Origin: Burkholderia guangdongensis
Lineage (GTDB): Bacteria; Pseudomonadota; Gammaproteobacteria; Burkholderiales; Burkholderiaceae
Length of the DNA stretch: 64,000 nt
Direction of reading: 5' to 3'
Assembly: GCF_013403875.1 (NCBI RefSeq)
Contig: NZ_JACBNX010000023.1
Location: forward strand, 143,556-207,555
Below are positions 32,555-40,930 of the stretch, piece by piece. A program made the position numbers and the translations under genes. Positions within the stretch are counted from its first letter, which is position 1. Each line of letters begins with the position of its first letter. The notes below the pieces were generated by a model, which was not told where the DNA came from, did not search any database, and saw nothing but the letters and a program-made list of their open reading frames with translations.

Positions 32555-33535
32555 TCACGCCTCCGGATGCACGACAACCTTGCCCTTCACCTGCCGGTTC
32601 GCCATCCGCGCGATCGCGTCCGCCGCGCGCGCGAGCGGCACGCGCTCCGTGATCGCCGGCTTCACCTTCCCCGCCGCGAACCACTCGCCGAGCAGGCGCA
32701 TGTTCTCCATGTGCTGCGCCGGGTCGCGCCGCATCGCGTCGCCCCAGAACACGCCGAGGATATCGCGCTCTTTCAGCAGCGCGAGGTTCAGCGCGATCTT
32801 CGGAATCTCGCCGGCCGCGAAGCCGACCACGAGGAAGCGCCCACGCCACGCGGTCGCGCGCAGCGCGCTTTCCGTGTACTTGCCGCCGACCGGGTCGTAC
32901 ACGACGTCCGCGCCGCGCCCGCCGGTCAGCTCGTCCACGCGGCGGCGCAGATCCTCGGTCGAATAATTGATCGTCTCGTCGGCGCCCGCTTCGCGGCACA
33001 GCGCGAGCTTGTCGTCGGTCGACGCCGCCGCGATCACGCGCGCGCCGATCGCCTTCGCGATCTCGATCGCCGCCAGCCCGACGCCGCCCGCCGCGCCCAT
33101 CACGAGCAGCGTCTCGCCGGCCTTCAGCTTCGCGCGCTGCTCGAGCGCGTGCAGCGACGTGCCGTAGGTCAGCACGAACGCGGCGCCCGCGTCGTAGTCC
33201 ATCCCGGCCGGCAGCGCGGTCAGCTTGTTCGCGTCAGCGAGGCACTGCTGCGCGAACGCGCCGTGGCCCGTCGACGCGATCACCGCGTCGCCGACCTTCC
33301 AGCCGGTCACGCCGTCGCCAAGCGCGTCGATCACGCCGGCCAGCTCGGCGCCCGGCGAGAACGGCAGCGCGGGCTTCACCTGATACAGCCCCTGGACGAT
33401 CAGCGCGTCCGGAAAATTCAGCGACGCGGCCTTCACGCGCACACGGACCTGGCCCGCGCCCGGCTCGGGCGACGGCACGTCGTCGAGCGTCAACTGGTCG
33501 ATCGGCCCGAAGGCCGTGCAGAGCAGTGCTTTCAT
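32555..33535 (-). CDS. Zinc-free NADPH:quinone oxidoreductase (MDR family)
   Basis: A 326-residue medium-chain dehydrogenase/reductase of the quinone oxidoreductase branch. It shows ASLNFPDALIVQGLYQ, PGAELAGVIDALG, the Rossmann motif GAAGGVGLAAIEIAKAIGA and DPVGGKY; the catalytic-Zn ligands of alcohol dehydrogenases are absent. Such enzymes reduce quinones or enoyl/enone double bonds with NADPH. Its start overlaps the stop of the acyl-CoA ligase (ATGA), so it probably reduces an intermediate made from that CoA ester. Confidence 0.9.
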   Translation of the reverse strand: MKALLCTAFGPIDQLTLDDVPSPEPGAGQVRVRVKAASLNFPDALIVQGLYQVKPALPFSPGAELAGVIDALGDGVTGWKVGDAVIASTGHGAFAQQCLADANKLTALPAGMDYDAGAAFVLTYGTSLHALEQRAKLKAGETLLVMGAAGGVGLAAIEIAKAIGARVIAAASTDDKLALCREAGADETINYSTEDLRRRVDELTGGRGADVVYDPVGGKYTESALRATAWRGRFLVVGFAAGEIPKIALNLALLKERDILGVFWGDAMRRDPAQHMENMRLLGEWFAAGKVKPAITERVPLARAADAIARMANRQVKGKVVVHPEA

Positions 33536-35268
33536 GCTTTCGTGTCTCCTTGTGCGGCGGCCTTCGCCGCCTCCTGTTCCTGAAGTTCTCGCCACATGAT
33601 CTTGCCGCTGCCCGACTTCGGCAGCGACGCGACGAACTCGACGACGCGCGGCGCCTTGTACGCCGCCATCCGCTCGCGCGCCCACGCGACGATGTCGTCC
33701 TCGGTCACCGGATCCTGGTACTTCGGATTCCGGACGACCATCGCCTTCACCGTCTCGCCGCGATGCGCGTCGCGCGCGCCGATCACGCAGACTTCGAGAA
33801 TCGCCGGATGGTGGTACATCATCGCCTCGACCTCGGCCGGCCAGACCTTGTAGCCCGATGCGTTGATCATCCGCTTCAGCCGGTCGACCATGAAGAAGTA
33901 ACCGTCCTCGTCCATCCGCGCGAGATCGCCGGTGCGCAGAAAGCGCTTGCCGTCGATCTCGACGAACGCGTCGCGCGTCGCGTCCGGCTTGCGCCAGTAG
34001 CCCTGCATCACCTGCGGGCCGCTCACGACGATCTCCCCCGGCTCGCCGCGCGGCACCGGCTCGAGCGTCACCGGATCGACGATCCGCGCATCGACGTCGA
34101 ACACCGGAATGCCGAGGCATTGCGCCTTCGCGTGCTGCGGCGGATTGATGTGCGTCGCGGCGATCGTCTCCGACATCCCGTAGCCTTCGACGAAATCGAG
34201 GGCGAACCTGTCCTTCAGCTTCTTCACGACCGCGTCCGGCATCGCCGCGCCGCCGCCGCTCAGCGAGCGCAGGCTCGACAGATCGTAGTCGCCGAGCTTC
34301 GGGTTCGACAGGAAATCGACGACCATCGTCGAAATCGACGTCCAGCTCGACACGCGGTAGCGCTGGATCGCCCAGGCGGCGACGTCGCGGTCCCAGCGCG
34401 GCAGCAGCACGACCGTCGACGCGCAATAAAGCGCGCCGTTCATCCCGCCCTGCATGCCGGTCACATGGAACAGCGGCAACACCGACAACTGGATCGAATC
34501 CTGGCTCGCACCGACCCACTGCGCGCTGCCGATCGCGGTGCACATCACGCTGCGATGCGTGTGCATGCAGCCCTTCGGCTTGCCCGTCGTGCCCGATGTG
34601 TACGGCATCACGCACAGATCGTCGGGGCCGGCCGTCAGCGGGCCCGGTGCGAGATGCGCGGCGAGCACGTCGGCCCAGTGCGCGACGCCCGGGCCTTCCG
34701 CCTGACGCGGCGCGGTGATGAACTCGGGGAGCGCTATGTCGGGACGCGTCGTCAGATAGTCGCTGTATGTCGCGACGATCACGTGCTCGATGCCGTCCGC
34801 TGTGCCGTCTGCTTTGCCGTCTGCTTTGCCGTCCGCTGTGCCGTTCGTTTTGCCGACGAGCGGCGCGATGCGCGGATACAGATCCTGCGCGACGATCGCC
34901 GTGCGCGCGCCGGCGTCCTCGACATAGTGGCGCAGCTCGTCCGTCATGTTCATCGGATTGATCGGCACGACGACCGCGTTCGCGCGCAGGATCCCGTAGT
35001 ACGCGATCATCCACTGCGGGCTGTTCTGCATGTCCAGCAGCACGCGGTCGCCCGCTTTCACGCCGCAGCGCTGCTGCAGATAGCCCGCGACGCGCTCGGC
35101 CTCGTCCTTGAACCGCGCGAACGTGACCGGCGTATCGTAGAACACGATGAACGGCTTGTCCGGATAGCGCGTCGCCGCGACTTCCGCGTTGTAGAACAGG
35201 TTCGTTGCCGGCAGCGTCAGATGCGCGGGCAACCGCGCCGGCCAGAAAGGCGACCTGGCGAAATTCAT
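33532..35268 (-). CDS. Acyl-CoA ligase (long-chain fatty-acid type AMP-binding enzyme)
   Basis: A 578-residue adenylate-forming enzyme that activates a carboxylic acid as its CoA thioester. P-loop MPYTSGTTGKPKG, core GYGMSET, and the C-terminal hinge TGDLARMDEDGYFFMVDRLKRMI and catalytic Lys region KSGSGKIMWREL are intact. I chose the ATG at 35268 because GGAG lies 6 nt before it; the in-frame ATG at 35280 has no such site. A K/T-A-D-G repeat is inserted at residues ~139-159. It is divergent from the IclR gene and coupled to the quinone oxidoreductase. The acid is unknown. Confidence 0.9.
   Translation of the reverse strand: MNFARSPFWPARLPAHLTLPATNLFYNAEVAATRYPDKPFIVFYDTPVTFARFKDEAERVAGYLQQRCGVKAGDRVLLDMQNSPQWMIAYYGILRANAVVVPINPMNMTDELRHYVEDAGARTAIVAQDLYPRIAPLVGKTNGTADGKADGKADGTADGIEHVIVATYSDYLTTRPDIALPEFITAPRQAEGPGVAHWADVLAAHLAPGPLTAGPDDLCVMPYTSGTTGKPKGCMHTHRSVMCTAIGSAQWVGASQDSIQLSVLPLFHVTGMQGGMNGALYCASTVVLLPRWDRDVAAWAIQRYRVSSWTSISTMVVDFLSNPKLGDYDLSSLRSLSGGGAAMPDAVVKKLKDRFALDFVEGYGMSETIAATHINPPQHAKAQCLGIPVFDVDARIVDPVTLEPVPRGEPGEIVVSGPQVMQGYWRKPDATRDAFVEIDGKRFLRTGDLARMDEDGYFFMVDRLKRMINASGYKVWPAEVEAMMYHHPAILEVCVIGARDAHRGETVKAMVVRNPKYQDPVTEDDIVAWARERMAAYKAPRVVEFVASLPKSGSGKIMWRELQEQEAAKAAAQGDTKA
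34791..34850. repeat. 12-bp tandem repeat, 5 units, in the acyl-CoA ligase
   Basis: Five units of TGCCGTCTGCTT type encode (K/T)-(A/T)-D-G repeats in a surface region of the ligase N-terminal domain. Confidence 0.9.
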
Positions 35269-35374
35269 GTTCGGCTCCATTCGTTGGTGGCGCGGCGGCG
35301 CGACACCGTTGGTAGAATCACCGCATCGGCTTTCCCGCGCCGCGTGCGGCGCGCGCCACCCGCACTCGACGCTC

Positions 35375-36193
35375 ATGGGCAATCCGAAGCGCAACACCCT
35401 CTCGCTGCTGCCGACTCCGATCGAAGATCATCCGCAGTTCGTCACCGCGCTCGCGCGCGGCATGGCGGTGCTGCGCTGCTTCACGCGTGGCGAGCGCTAC
35501 CTCGGCAATCAGGAGATCGCGCAACGCACGCACCTGCCGAAGCCGACCGTGTCGCGCCTCACGTTCACGCTGATGCAGCTCGGCTATCTGCACTACTCGG
35601 TCGAATTCGAGAAGTACTCGCTCGGCGTCGGCGTGCTGAACCTCGGGCACGCGTTCCTGCAGAGCTACGCGGTCGTCGACGTCGCGCGCCCGTTCCTGCA
35701 GGCCTACGCGGAATACACGCAGGCCGCGGTGATGCTCGGCGAGTTCGACGGCAAGCAGATGATCCTGCTCGACATCTGTCAGGGCGATCCGCTGTTCCAG
35801 CTTCGGCTCGAGCCGGGCGCGCGCGTCGCGCACGGCTCGACCGCGCTCGGCCGCGCGCATCTCGCCGCGCTGCCGGCCGACCTGTTCGCGCGCTACCTCG
35901 ACACGACCCGCGCCGGCTGCCCGCCCGACCAGTGGCCGGAAATCGAGGCCGGCATCGTCTCGGCGCGCGACGACTACGAACGCTACGGCTTCTGCCTATC
36001 GCTCGGCGACTGGGCGCCCGACATGTTCGCGGTCGGCGTGCCGATGATCTCGGCGGACCGCTCGCGCATCCTCGCGTTCAACTGCAGCGGCCGCGTGTCG
36101 ACGGTCACGCGCGAGCAACTGCTCGACGACTTCGGCCCGCGGCTCGTCGCGATGCGCGACCAGGTGCTCGATCGCGTCGGCGGCTCTTTCTGA
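35375..36193 (+). CDS. IclR-family transcriptional regulator
   Basis: A 272-residue regulator with an N-terminal winged helix (FVTALARGMAVLRCFTRGERYLGNQEIAQRTHLPKPTVSRLTFTLMQLGYL) and an IclR effector domain (GSTALGRAHLAALP, VGVPMISADRSRILAFNCSG). It lies between the acyl-CoA ligase and acyl-CoA dehydrogenase genes and is divergent from the ligase, so it probably regulates both. Paired AGTTTC-type dyads upstream of the dehydrogenase (38195-38215, 38373-38391) are candidate binding sites. ATG 35375 is used because the frame further upstream overlaps the divergent gene. Confidence 0.9.
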   Translation: MGNPKRNTLSLLPTPIEDHPQFVTALARGMAVLRCFTRGERYLGNQEIAQRTHLPKPTVSRLTFTLMQLGYLHYSVEFEKYSLGVGVLNLGHAFLQSYAVVDVARPFLQAYAEYTQAAVMLGEFDGKQMILLDICQGDPLFQLRLEPGARVAHGSTALGRAHLAALPADLFARYLDTTRAGCPPDQWPEIEAGIVSARDDYERYGFCLSLGDWAPDMFAVGVPMISADRSRILAFNCSGRVSTVTREQLLDDFGPRLVAMRDQVLDRVGGSF

Positions 36194-36209
36194 ATACGCC
36201 CTCGCACAC

Positions 36210-38072
36210 TCAGAACCACGCATCGCGCATGTCGAGCGTCGTCGCGTCGAGGCTCGCGAGCAGATCGAACTGCGCATCGACCTTCGGCAGCTCCCAGCGG
36301 AAGAAGAAGCCCGCGGCGGCCCGCTTGCCGTCGTAGAAATCGCCGGTGCGGCCGTGCGCGGCGAGCATCTGCTCGAGCCACAGCCACGCGACGACGACGT
36401 GCCCGAACGCCTCGAGATACACGCTCGCGTTCGCGAGCGTCACGCGCGGGTCGCCGGCCGACCACAGACGATGCGTGACGTCGCCGACCCGCGCCCAGCG
36501 CTGGGCGAGCGCATCGGCGGCCACGCGCGCGTCGCCGCCCGCGCGCACCGCACGCTCGATCGTCTCGACGATCCGCTCATCGAGCGCGCGCAGCGCCGCG
36601 CCGTCGTCCTGCACGACCTTGCGGCCAAGCAGATCCTGCGCCTGAATCCCGTGCGTGCCTTCGTGAATCGGATTCAGCCGGTTGTCGCGGTAGAAGCGCT
36701 CGACCGGATAGTCGCGCGTATAGCCATACCCGCCGTGCACCTGGATCGCGAGATCGTTCGCGACCAGACACCACTGCGACGGCCAGCTCTTCGCGATCGG
36801 CGTCAGGATGTCGAGCAGGCGCTGCGTCTGCGCGTGCGCGGCCGCGTCACCCGTCGTGCCGCCTGTCGTATCGCCGGTCGTGGTGCCGGTCGCTTGCAGA
36901 TCGTCGACGAGCCGCGCGCAGTACAGGATCAGCCCGAGCCCGCCCTCGACGTACGCCTTTTGCGCGAGCAGCATCCGGCGCACGTCCGCGTGCTGGACGA
37001 TCGGCACCTGCGGCGCCGCCGGGTCCTTGCCCGCGGGGCCGGCCGGCCGGCCCTGCGGCCGGTTGCGCGCGTACTCGAGCGCGTGCAGATAGCCGGTGTA
37101 GCCGAGCGCGACCGCGCCCGCGCCGACGCCGATCCGCGCCTCGTTCATCATATGGAACATGTAGGCAAGCCCATGACCCGGCTTGCCGATCAGATAGCCG
37201 ATCGCGCCCGTGCGCCCCTGCGGACGATAACGCGTGCCTTCGCCGAAGTTCAGCAGGCAGTTCGTCGTGCCGCGATAACCCATCTTGTGATTGAGGCCCG
37301 CGAGCGCGACGTCGTTATGCTCGCCGAGCGCGCCGTCCTCGCCGACCAGGTATTTCGGCACGATGAACAGCGAAATGCCGCGCGTGCCGGGCACCAGCCG
37401 GCCGTGCTCGTCCGGGATCTTCGCGAGCACCAGATGCACGATGTTCTCGGACAGCTCGTGCTCGCCGCCGGAGATCCACATCTTGTTGCCGGTCAACCGG
37501 TATTGCGCGCCGAGCGGCGTGTCGTGCTCATAGTCGGCGCGCGTCGTGATATCCGACAGCGACGAGCCCGCCTGCGGCTCGGACAGGCACATCGTGCCGA
37601 AGAAGCGCCCTTCGAGCTCGGGCTTCACGAATGCGTCGATCTGCGCAGGGCTGCCGTGCGCGGTCAGCAGGTTCGAGTTGGCGATCGTCAGGAACGGGTA
37701 CGCGACCGACCCGACGTTCGCGGCCTGGAAGTAGGTGAACGCGGCCGCCTCGACGAGCTTCGGCAACTGCATGCCGCCGAGCGCCTCGTCGTGGCCGGCG
37801 GCGATCAGCCCCGCTTCGGCGAACGCCTTCAGCGCGGGCGCCACTTCCGGAATCATCGTCACGCGCTCGCCGTCGAAGTGCGGCTCCTCGCGATCGGCGC
37901 GCGCGGCATGCGGCGCGAACAGGTCCGCCGCGATCCGCTCGCTCGTGTCGAGCACCGCGTCGAACGTCTCGCGCGTGTGCTCCGCGAAGCGCGGCGCGCG
38001 CGCGAGCGATTCGGCGTCGAGCCATTCGTAGAGCAGGAATTCGAGATCCCGGCGCGACATCAGCAGGCTCAT
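36210..38072 (-). CDS. Large acyl-CoA dehydrogenase
   Basis: A 620-residue FAD-dependent dehydrogenase of the extended (~600-residue) class with a C-terminal extension, which introduces an alpha,beta double bond in an acyl-CoA. Visible are CLSEPQAGSSLSDI (FAD-binding), GNKMWISGGEHE, LNHKMGYRGTTNCLLNFGEG and the active-site region IQVHGGYGYTRDYPVERFYRDNRLNPIHEGTHGIQAQDLLGRK. The start is set by GGGAGGG 7 nt before ATG 38072. A short T-G-D/G repeat interrupts the helical domain at ~393-407. Translation is probably coupled to the 32-codon ORF upstream. Convergent with the IclR gene (16-bp gap). Confidence 0.92.
   Translation of the reverse strand: MSLLMSRRDLEFLLYEWLDAESLARAPRFAEHTRETFDAVLDTSERIAADLFAPHAARADREEPHFDGERVTMIPEVAPALKAFAEAGLIAAGHDEALGGMQLPKLVEAAAFTYFQAANVGSVAYPFLTIANSNLLTAHGSPAQIDAFVKPELEGRFFGTMCLSEPQAGSSLSDITTRADYEHDTPLGAQYRLTGNKMWISGGEHELSENIVHLVLAKIPDEHGRLVPGTRGISLFIVPKYLVGEDGALGEHNDVALAGLNHKMGYRGTTNCLLNFGEGTRYRPQGRTGAIGYLIGKPGHGLAYMFHMMNEARIGVGAGAVALGYTGYLHALEYARNRPQGRPAGPAGKDPAAPQVPIVQHADVRRMLLAQKAYVEGGLGLILYCARLVDDLQATGTTTGDTTGGTTGDAAAHAQTQRLLDILTPIAKSWPSQWCLVANDLAIQVHGGYGYTRDYPVERFYRDNRLNPIHEGTHGIQAQDLLGRKVVQDDGAALRALDERIVETIERAVRAGGDARVAADALAQRWARVGDVTHRLWSAGDPRVTLANASVYLEAFGHVVVAWLWLEQMLAAHGRTGDFYDGKRAAAGFFFRWELPKVDAQFDLLASLDATTLDMRDAWF
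36850..36894. repeat. Degenerate 12-bp repeat, nearly 4 units, in the acyl-CoA dehydrogenase
   Basis: Units CCCGTCGTGCCG, CCTGTCGTATCG and CCGGTCGTGGTG plus a partial copy encode T-G-D-T/T-G-G-T in a helical-domain loop. Confidence 0.65.
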
Positions 38073-38167
38073 CGCGTGCCCTCCCGTGTCGCGTCGCTGC
38101 CGCTCGTCCGTCCGGCGGGGCGCACATCCCGGGCGGGATGCGTGCGCTTGATCGCTGCGTGCTTCAT
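38069..38167 (-). CDS. 32-residue ORF coupled to the acyl-CoA dehydrogenase
   Basis: A short ORF (MKHAAIKRTHPARDVRPAGR...) with a good AGGAG site 8 nt before its ATG. Its TGA overlaps the dehydrogenase ATG as ATGA. The product is very basic and resembles no family I know. It could be a leader peptide whose translation feeds ribosomes to the dehydrogenase start, or a small protein. Evidence is the ribosome site and the overlap; conservation is untested. Confidence 0.45.
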   Translation of the reverse strand: MKHAAIKRTHPARDVRPAGRTSGSDATREGTR

Positions 38168-38194
38168 CGTCTCGTCTCCTGCTGTCGGCCGAAT

Positions 38195-38215
38195 AAGTTT
38201 CGCTTGGCGAAACTT
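38195..38215. promoter_or_regulatory. Dyad AAGTTTCG-N5-CGAAACTT upstream of the acyl-CoA dehydrogenase
   Basis: A perfect 8-bp inverted repeat 28 bp upstream of the small ORF. A related dyad lies about 170 bp further upstream. Size and symmetry suit an IclR- or TetR-type dimer; the nearest regulator gene is IclR at 35375. Confidence 0.5.
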
Positions 38216-38372
38216 CAACCACGGTTCTGGATGACGGGAAAATTTAGCACTGTCGTTCGCAAATCGCAACACGAGACGATCCGGCGCGATAATTTTCGGC
38301 TTTGCGCGCCAATTCTCGCGATTCCCCCGGATCGTCATGCGTGTCGGATGGGGATCTCATGCACGCGCGGAG

Positions 38373-38391
38373 AGTTTCACTCTACGAAACT
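38373..38391. promoter_or_regulatory. Second AGTTTC-N7-GAAACT dyad
   Basis: A 6-bp perfect inverted repeat with the same half-site core as the dyad at 38195. It lies just past the stop of the SCO gene, in the 238-bp gap before the dehydrogenase unit. It may be the distal site of a pair. Confidence 0.4.
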
Positions 38392-38405
38392 ATCGGCGCG
38401 CAACG

Positions 38406-39029
38406 TCAACTTGCCGCGCCGAGCGTCCGGTAGTAGTGCATCAGATCGTCGACGGTCGCGAAGCCGTCGATGCGCAGCCACGGCTTGCCCGGCGACGCGC
38501 GCAGCAGGATCACCGGGTTGTGGTCCATCTTGTCCTGCCGGTACACGTTGAACGCCTTCTGCGCGGCGACGCTCGCGGCAACCGTTCCCGTGTAGTGCTG
38601 CCATTCCGGCCCCGCGCCGAATTTCGCCGCGTATTCGCGCAGCCGCGCGGGCGTGTCGTTCTCCGGATCGATCGAGATCGACACGATGTGCACCTTGTCG
38701 CGGTCCGGGCCGAGCTTCTGCTGCAGCGCGGACAGCGTCTGGCTGATCACCGGGCAGATCGTCGTGCACGTCGTGTAGATGAACGTGAGCACGACCGGCC
38801 GGCCGTCGTCGAGCGCGTCCTTCAGCGCGACCGGCTGACCGTCGTCGCGCACGAGCGTGACGGCCGGCTCCGCGTACGCGACCGTCGACACCTGGATGCC
38901 GGACATCATCTGATGATTCATCATCATCATGTGATGCGCGTGAGGATCGGCGTCCTCCTGCGCGGGCGCGAGCGGCGCGACGAGCGCGAGCGCGGCGAAG
39001 CACATCAAACGCTTCAGGATCGGGTTCAT
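38406..39029 (-). CDS. SCO1/SenC-family copper chaperone
   Basis: A 207-residue thioredoxin-fold protein with a signal peptide (ending APLAPAQ). The copper site is present: CTTIC (CxxxC) in TFIYTTCTTICPVIS, and the distal His in KMDHNPVILL. A His/Met-rich segment after the signal (HAHHMMMMNHQMM) is a probable extra Cu(I) site. SCO proteins deliver copper to, or reduce thiols of, cytochrome oxidase CuA sites. It follows the cytochrome c/binding-protein fusion gene by 65 bp on the same strand, so a shared redox role in the periplasm is plausible. Confidence 0.9.
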   Translation of the reverse strand: MNPILKRLMCFAALALVAPLAPAQEDADPHAHHMMMMNHQMMSGIQVSTVAYAEPAVTLVRDDGQPVALKDALDDGRPVVLTFIYTTCTTICPVISQTLSALQQKLGPDRDKVHIVSISIDPENDTPARLREYAAKFGAGPEWQHYTGTVAASVAAQKAFNVYRQDKMDHNPVILLRASPGKPWLRIDGFATVDDLMHYYRTLGAAS

Positions 39030-39094
39030 GTCGGTCTCCCGTTGTGCGAGCCGCCCACGCGGCCCGCGTCACTGCATTGCATTGCACTGCTCGC

Positions 39095-40930
39095 CTACGG
39101 CACGATCCACGGGCCGTCCGCGACGATCCGCGCACCGTCGCCCGCGTCCGCGAAATGCACGACGTAGCCGCCCTTCGACGCGATCCGCTGCCCGGGCGCA
39201 AGCGTCAGCCGCGGGTAGTAGCCGGCGATCAGGCGTTGCTCGATCGTGTCCTCGATCCGCTCGATCAGGTAGTCGCGCACGTAGGTGCCGGTCACGTGGC
39301 CGAGCGCCTCCTCGAGCAGCACGCACGCGAGAAACGTGTCCGACTGGATCTGCGGCTCGACGATCGCGACGTGCCGCGCCGCCGCCCACTGGGTCAGATA
39401 GTCGAGATGCCGGTGCACGCGCTCCGGCAGGTCGAACGGATACGCGACGTGCGCGACCGCGCGCCAGCCGTCCGGCAGCGGCATCCGGTCGAGTCCGCCC
39501 ATCAGCCCGGACAGGTACACCGCCTGCGTCGGCGGCGCCGCGCGGCCGAGCGACGCGACGTCGGCCGGCCGCAGCCACAGCACGAGCGCGTCGTGCGCGG
39601 CGAGCCCGCCGAGCGCCGCGCTCGCGCGTTCGCCCGGCGCCAGCGGCCGCTGCGATACGTCGATCCCCGCGCGGCGCAGCGCGCGGGCGAGCGCGTGCGC
39701 GCCGGCCGCGCCGCTGTCGCCGTCCCGGTACACCTCGCGCACCGTGCGCGGCCGTCGATCGGGCTCGGCCGACGTGATCGACGACGCGATCAGCCCCGCC
39801 TCCAGCAGCACGCCGTCCGAGAAGTAGATCGGATAGATGTCGCCGTCGCGGCTGTCGGGCACCTCGACGTTCGGAAACAGGCACGGCACCTCGGCCCGCT
39901 CGCAGAACGCGCGCACCGGCGACCAGTCGCTGCCGCCGATCCCGGAGATGACCGCGAACACCGGCTCGGCGGCGAGATCCGCGTCGAGCTGCTTCTCCCA
40001 CGTCGACGGCGCGCCGGACAACGTCCACACGTGAAGCTGCCAGCGACGGTCGGTCGGGTTCGCCGGCGCCGCGTCGCGGTCCGCGAAGTAATGGCGCAAC
40101 ACGTCGAGCATCGCGCGGCTTTTTGCCGGATCGGCATCCGGCGTGACGATCGTCGCGAAGTTCAGCGTCGTGTCGGTCACGCCCGGCGCGGGGCGCGGAT
40201 CGAGCCGCTTCAGGTAGCGGATCAGCAGCGCGGCGTCGGCGTCGCTCAGCGCGAAGCGCGGCATCAGATAGCTGAGCGGATGACCCTGCGCGTCGATGCC
40301 TTCGCGGATCGCGCGCACGAGCGTCGCGTCGGTGTACGCGACCGGCCGGTCGTTGCGCATGCTTTCGACGTACGGCACGCCGAGCGCGTCGCTCGCCTGC
40401 GAATACGTGTTGAACAGATACGTGCCGGCGATCGGCGGCACGATCGTGAGGCCCGAGCGCGCGCCGAGCCCGCTGCGCCGGTGACAGTTCACGCACGCGA
40501 CGAGGCTGCCGGACATCCGCAGCCCGCCTTCGCGCTGTGCTTCGAGCAGCGCGCCGGACGGCAGCATGCCCTGCCGGTAGATCGCTTCGCCCGGACTGTC
40601 TGGATTGCCCACATTAACCGGATTGCCCACCTGGCCCACCTGGCCCGCTTGGCCCGCTTGGCCCGCTTGGCCCGCTTGGCCCGCTTGGCCGGCGGCCGCG
40701 CGGCCGGGCACGCACGCGAGCGCGAGCGCGAGCGCGAACACGATCGCGCATGCGATCGCGCACGCGAGCGCCGGCACGCGCGACGCGCACGCGAAAATGA
40801 AAGCGACAGCGACCGCCGCGGCGTTCGTCGCGCGGTCCGTCCATCGGCGCCCCCCGGCGCGAACCGACGCTCCGGCGGGCCCGGCGCAACGCGCCGGCGC
40901 CCGCGCGGGCGCATGCGTATTACGGTGCAT
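39095..40930 (-). CDS. Cytochrome c fused to a periplasmic amino-acid-binding-like domain
   Basis: A 611-residue exported fusion. After a basic N-terminus and hydrophobic segments comes a 9-bp-repeat linker (A-G-Q run, ~79-102), then a class I cytochrome c with haem site CVNCH and distal Met region YLMPRFALSDADAALLIRYLKRL. From about 190 to the end is a type I periplasmic-binding fold (branched-chain amino-acid receptor-like: FAVISGIGGSDWSPVRAF, LFPNVEVPD, GLIASSIT). This resembles proteins annotated as cytochrome c/ABC transporter substrate-binding protein. No permease genes are nearby, so redox-linked sensing or binding is likelier than transport. Its ATG lies inside the end of the sedolisin gene. 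Confidence 0.82.
   Translation of the reverse strand: MHRNTHAPARAPARCAGPAGASVRAGGRRWTDRATNAAAVAVAFIFACASRVPALACAIACAIVFALALALACVPGRAAAGQAGQAGQAGQAGQAGQVGQVGNPVNVGNPDSPGEAIYRQGMLPSGALLEAQREGGLRMSGSLVACVNCHRRSGLGARSGLTIVPPIAGTYLFNTYSQASDALGVPYVESMRNDRPVAYTDATLVRAIREGIDAQGHPLSYLMPRFALSDADAALLIRYLKRLDPRPAPGVTDTTLNFATIVTPDADPAKSRAMLDVLRHYFADRDAAPANPTDRRWQLHVWTLSGAPSTWEKQLDADLAAEPVFAVISGIGGSDWSPVRAFCERAEVPCLFPNVEVPDSRDGDIYPIYFSDGVLLEAGLIASSITSAEPDRRPRTVREVYRDGDSGAAGAHALARALRRAGIDVSQRPLAPGERASAALGGLAAHDALVLWLRPADVASLGRAAPPTQAVYLSGLMGGLDRMPLPDGWRAVAHVAYPFDLPERVHRHLDYLTQWAAARHVAIVEPQIQSDTFLACVLLEEALGHVTGTYVRDYLIERIEDTIEQRLIAGYYPRLTLAPGQRIASKGGYVVHFADAGDGARIVADGPWIVP
40623..40694. repeat. 9-bp tandem repeat, 8 units, in the cytochrome/binding-protein fusion
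   Basis: Eight units of TGGCCCGCT type, five of them identical, encode an A-G-Q/V-G-Q run between the export signal and the haem domain. Confidence 0.92.

Noticed and set aside
36210..38072. Short low-complexity insert in the acyl-CoA dehydrogenase as evidence of a pseudogene
   Set aside because: The frame is kept, both flanking domains are intact and similar in-frame arrays occur in other healthy genes here.
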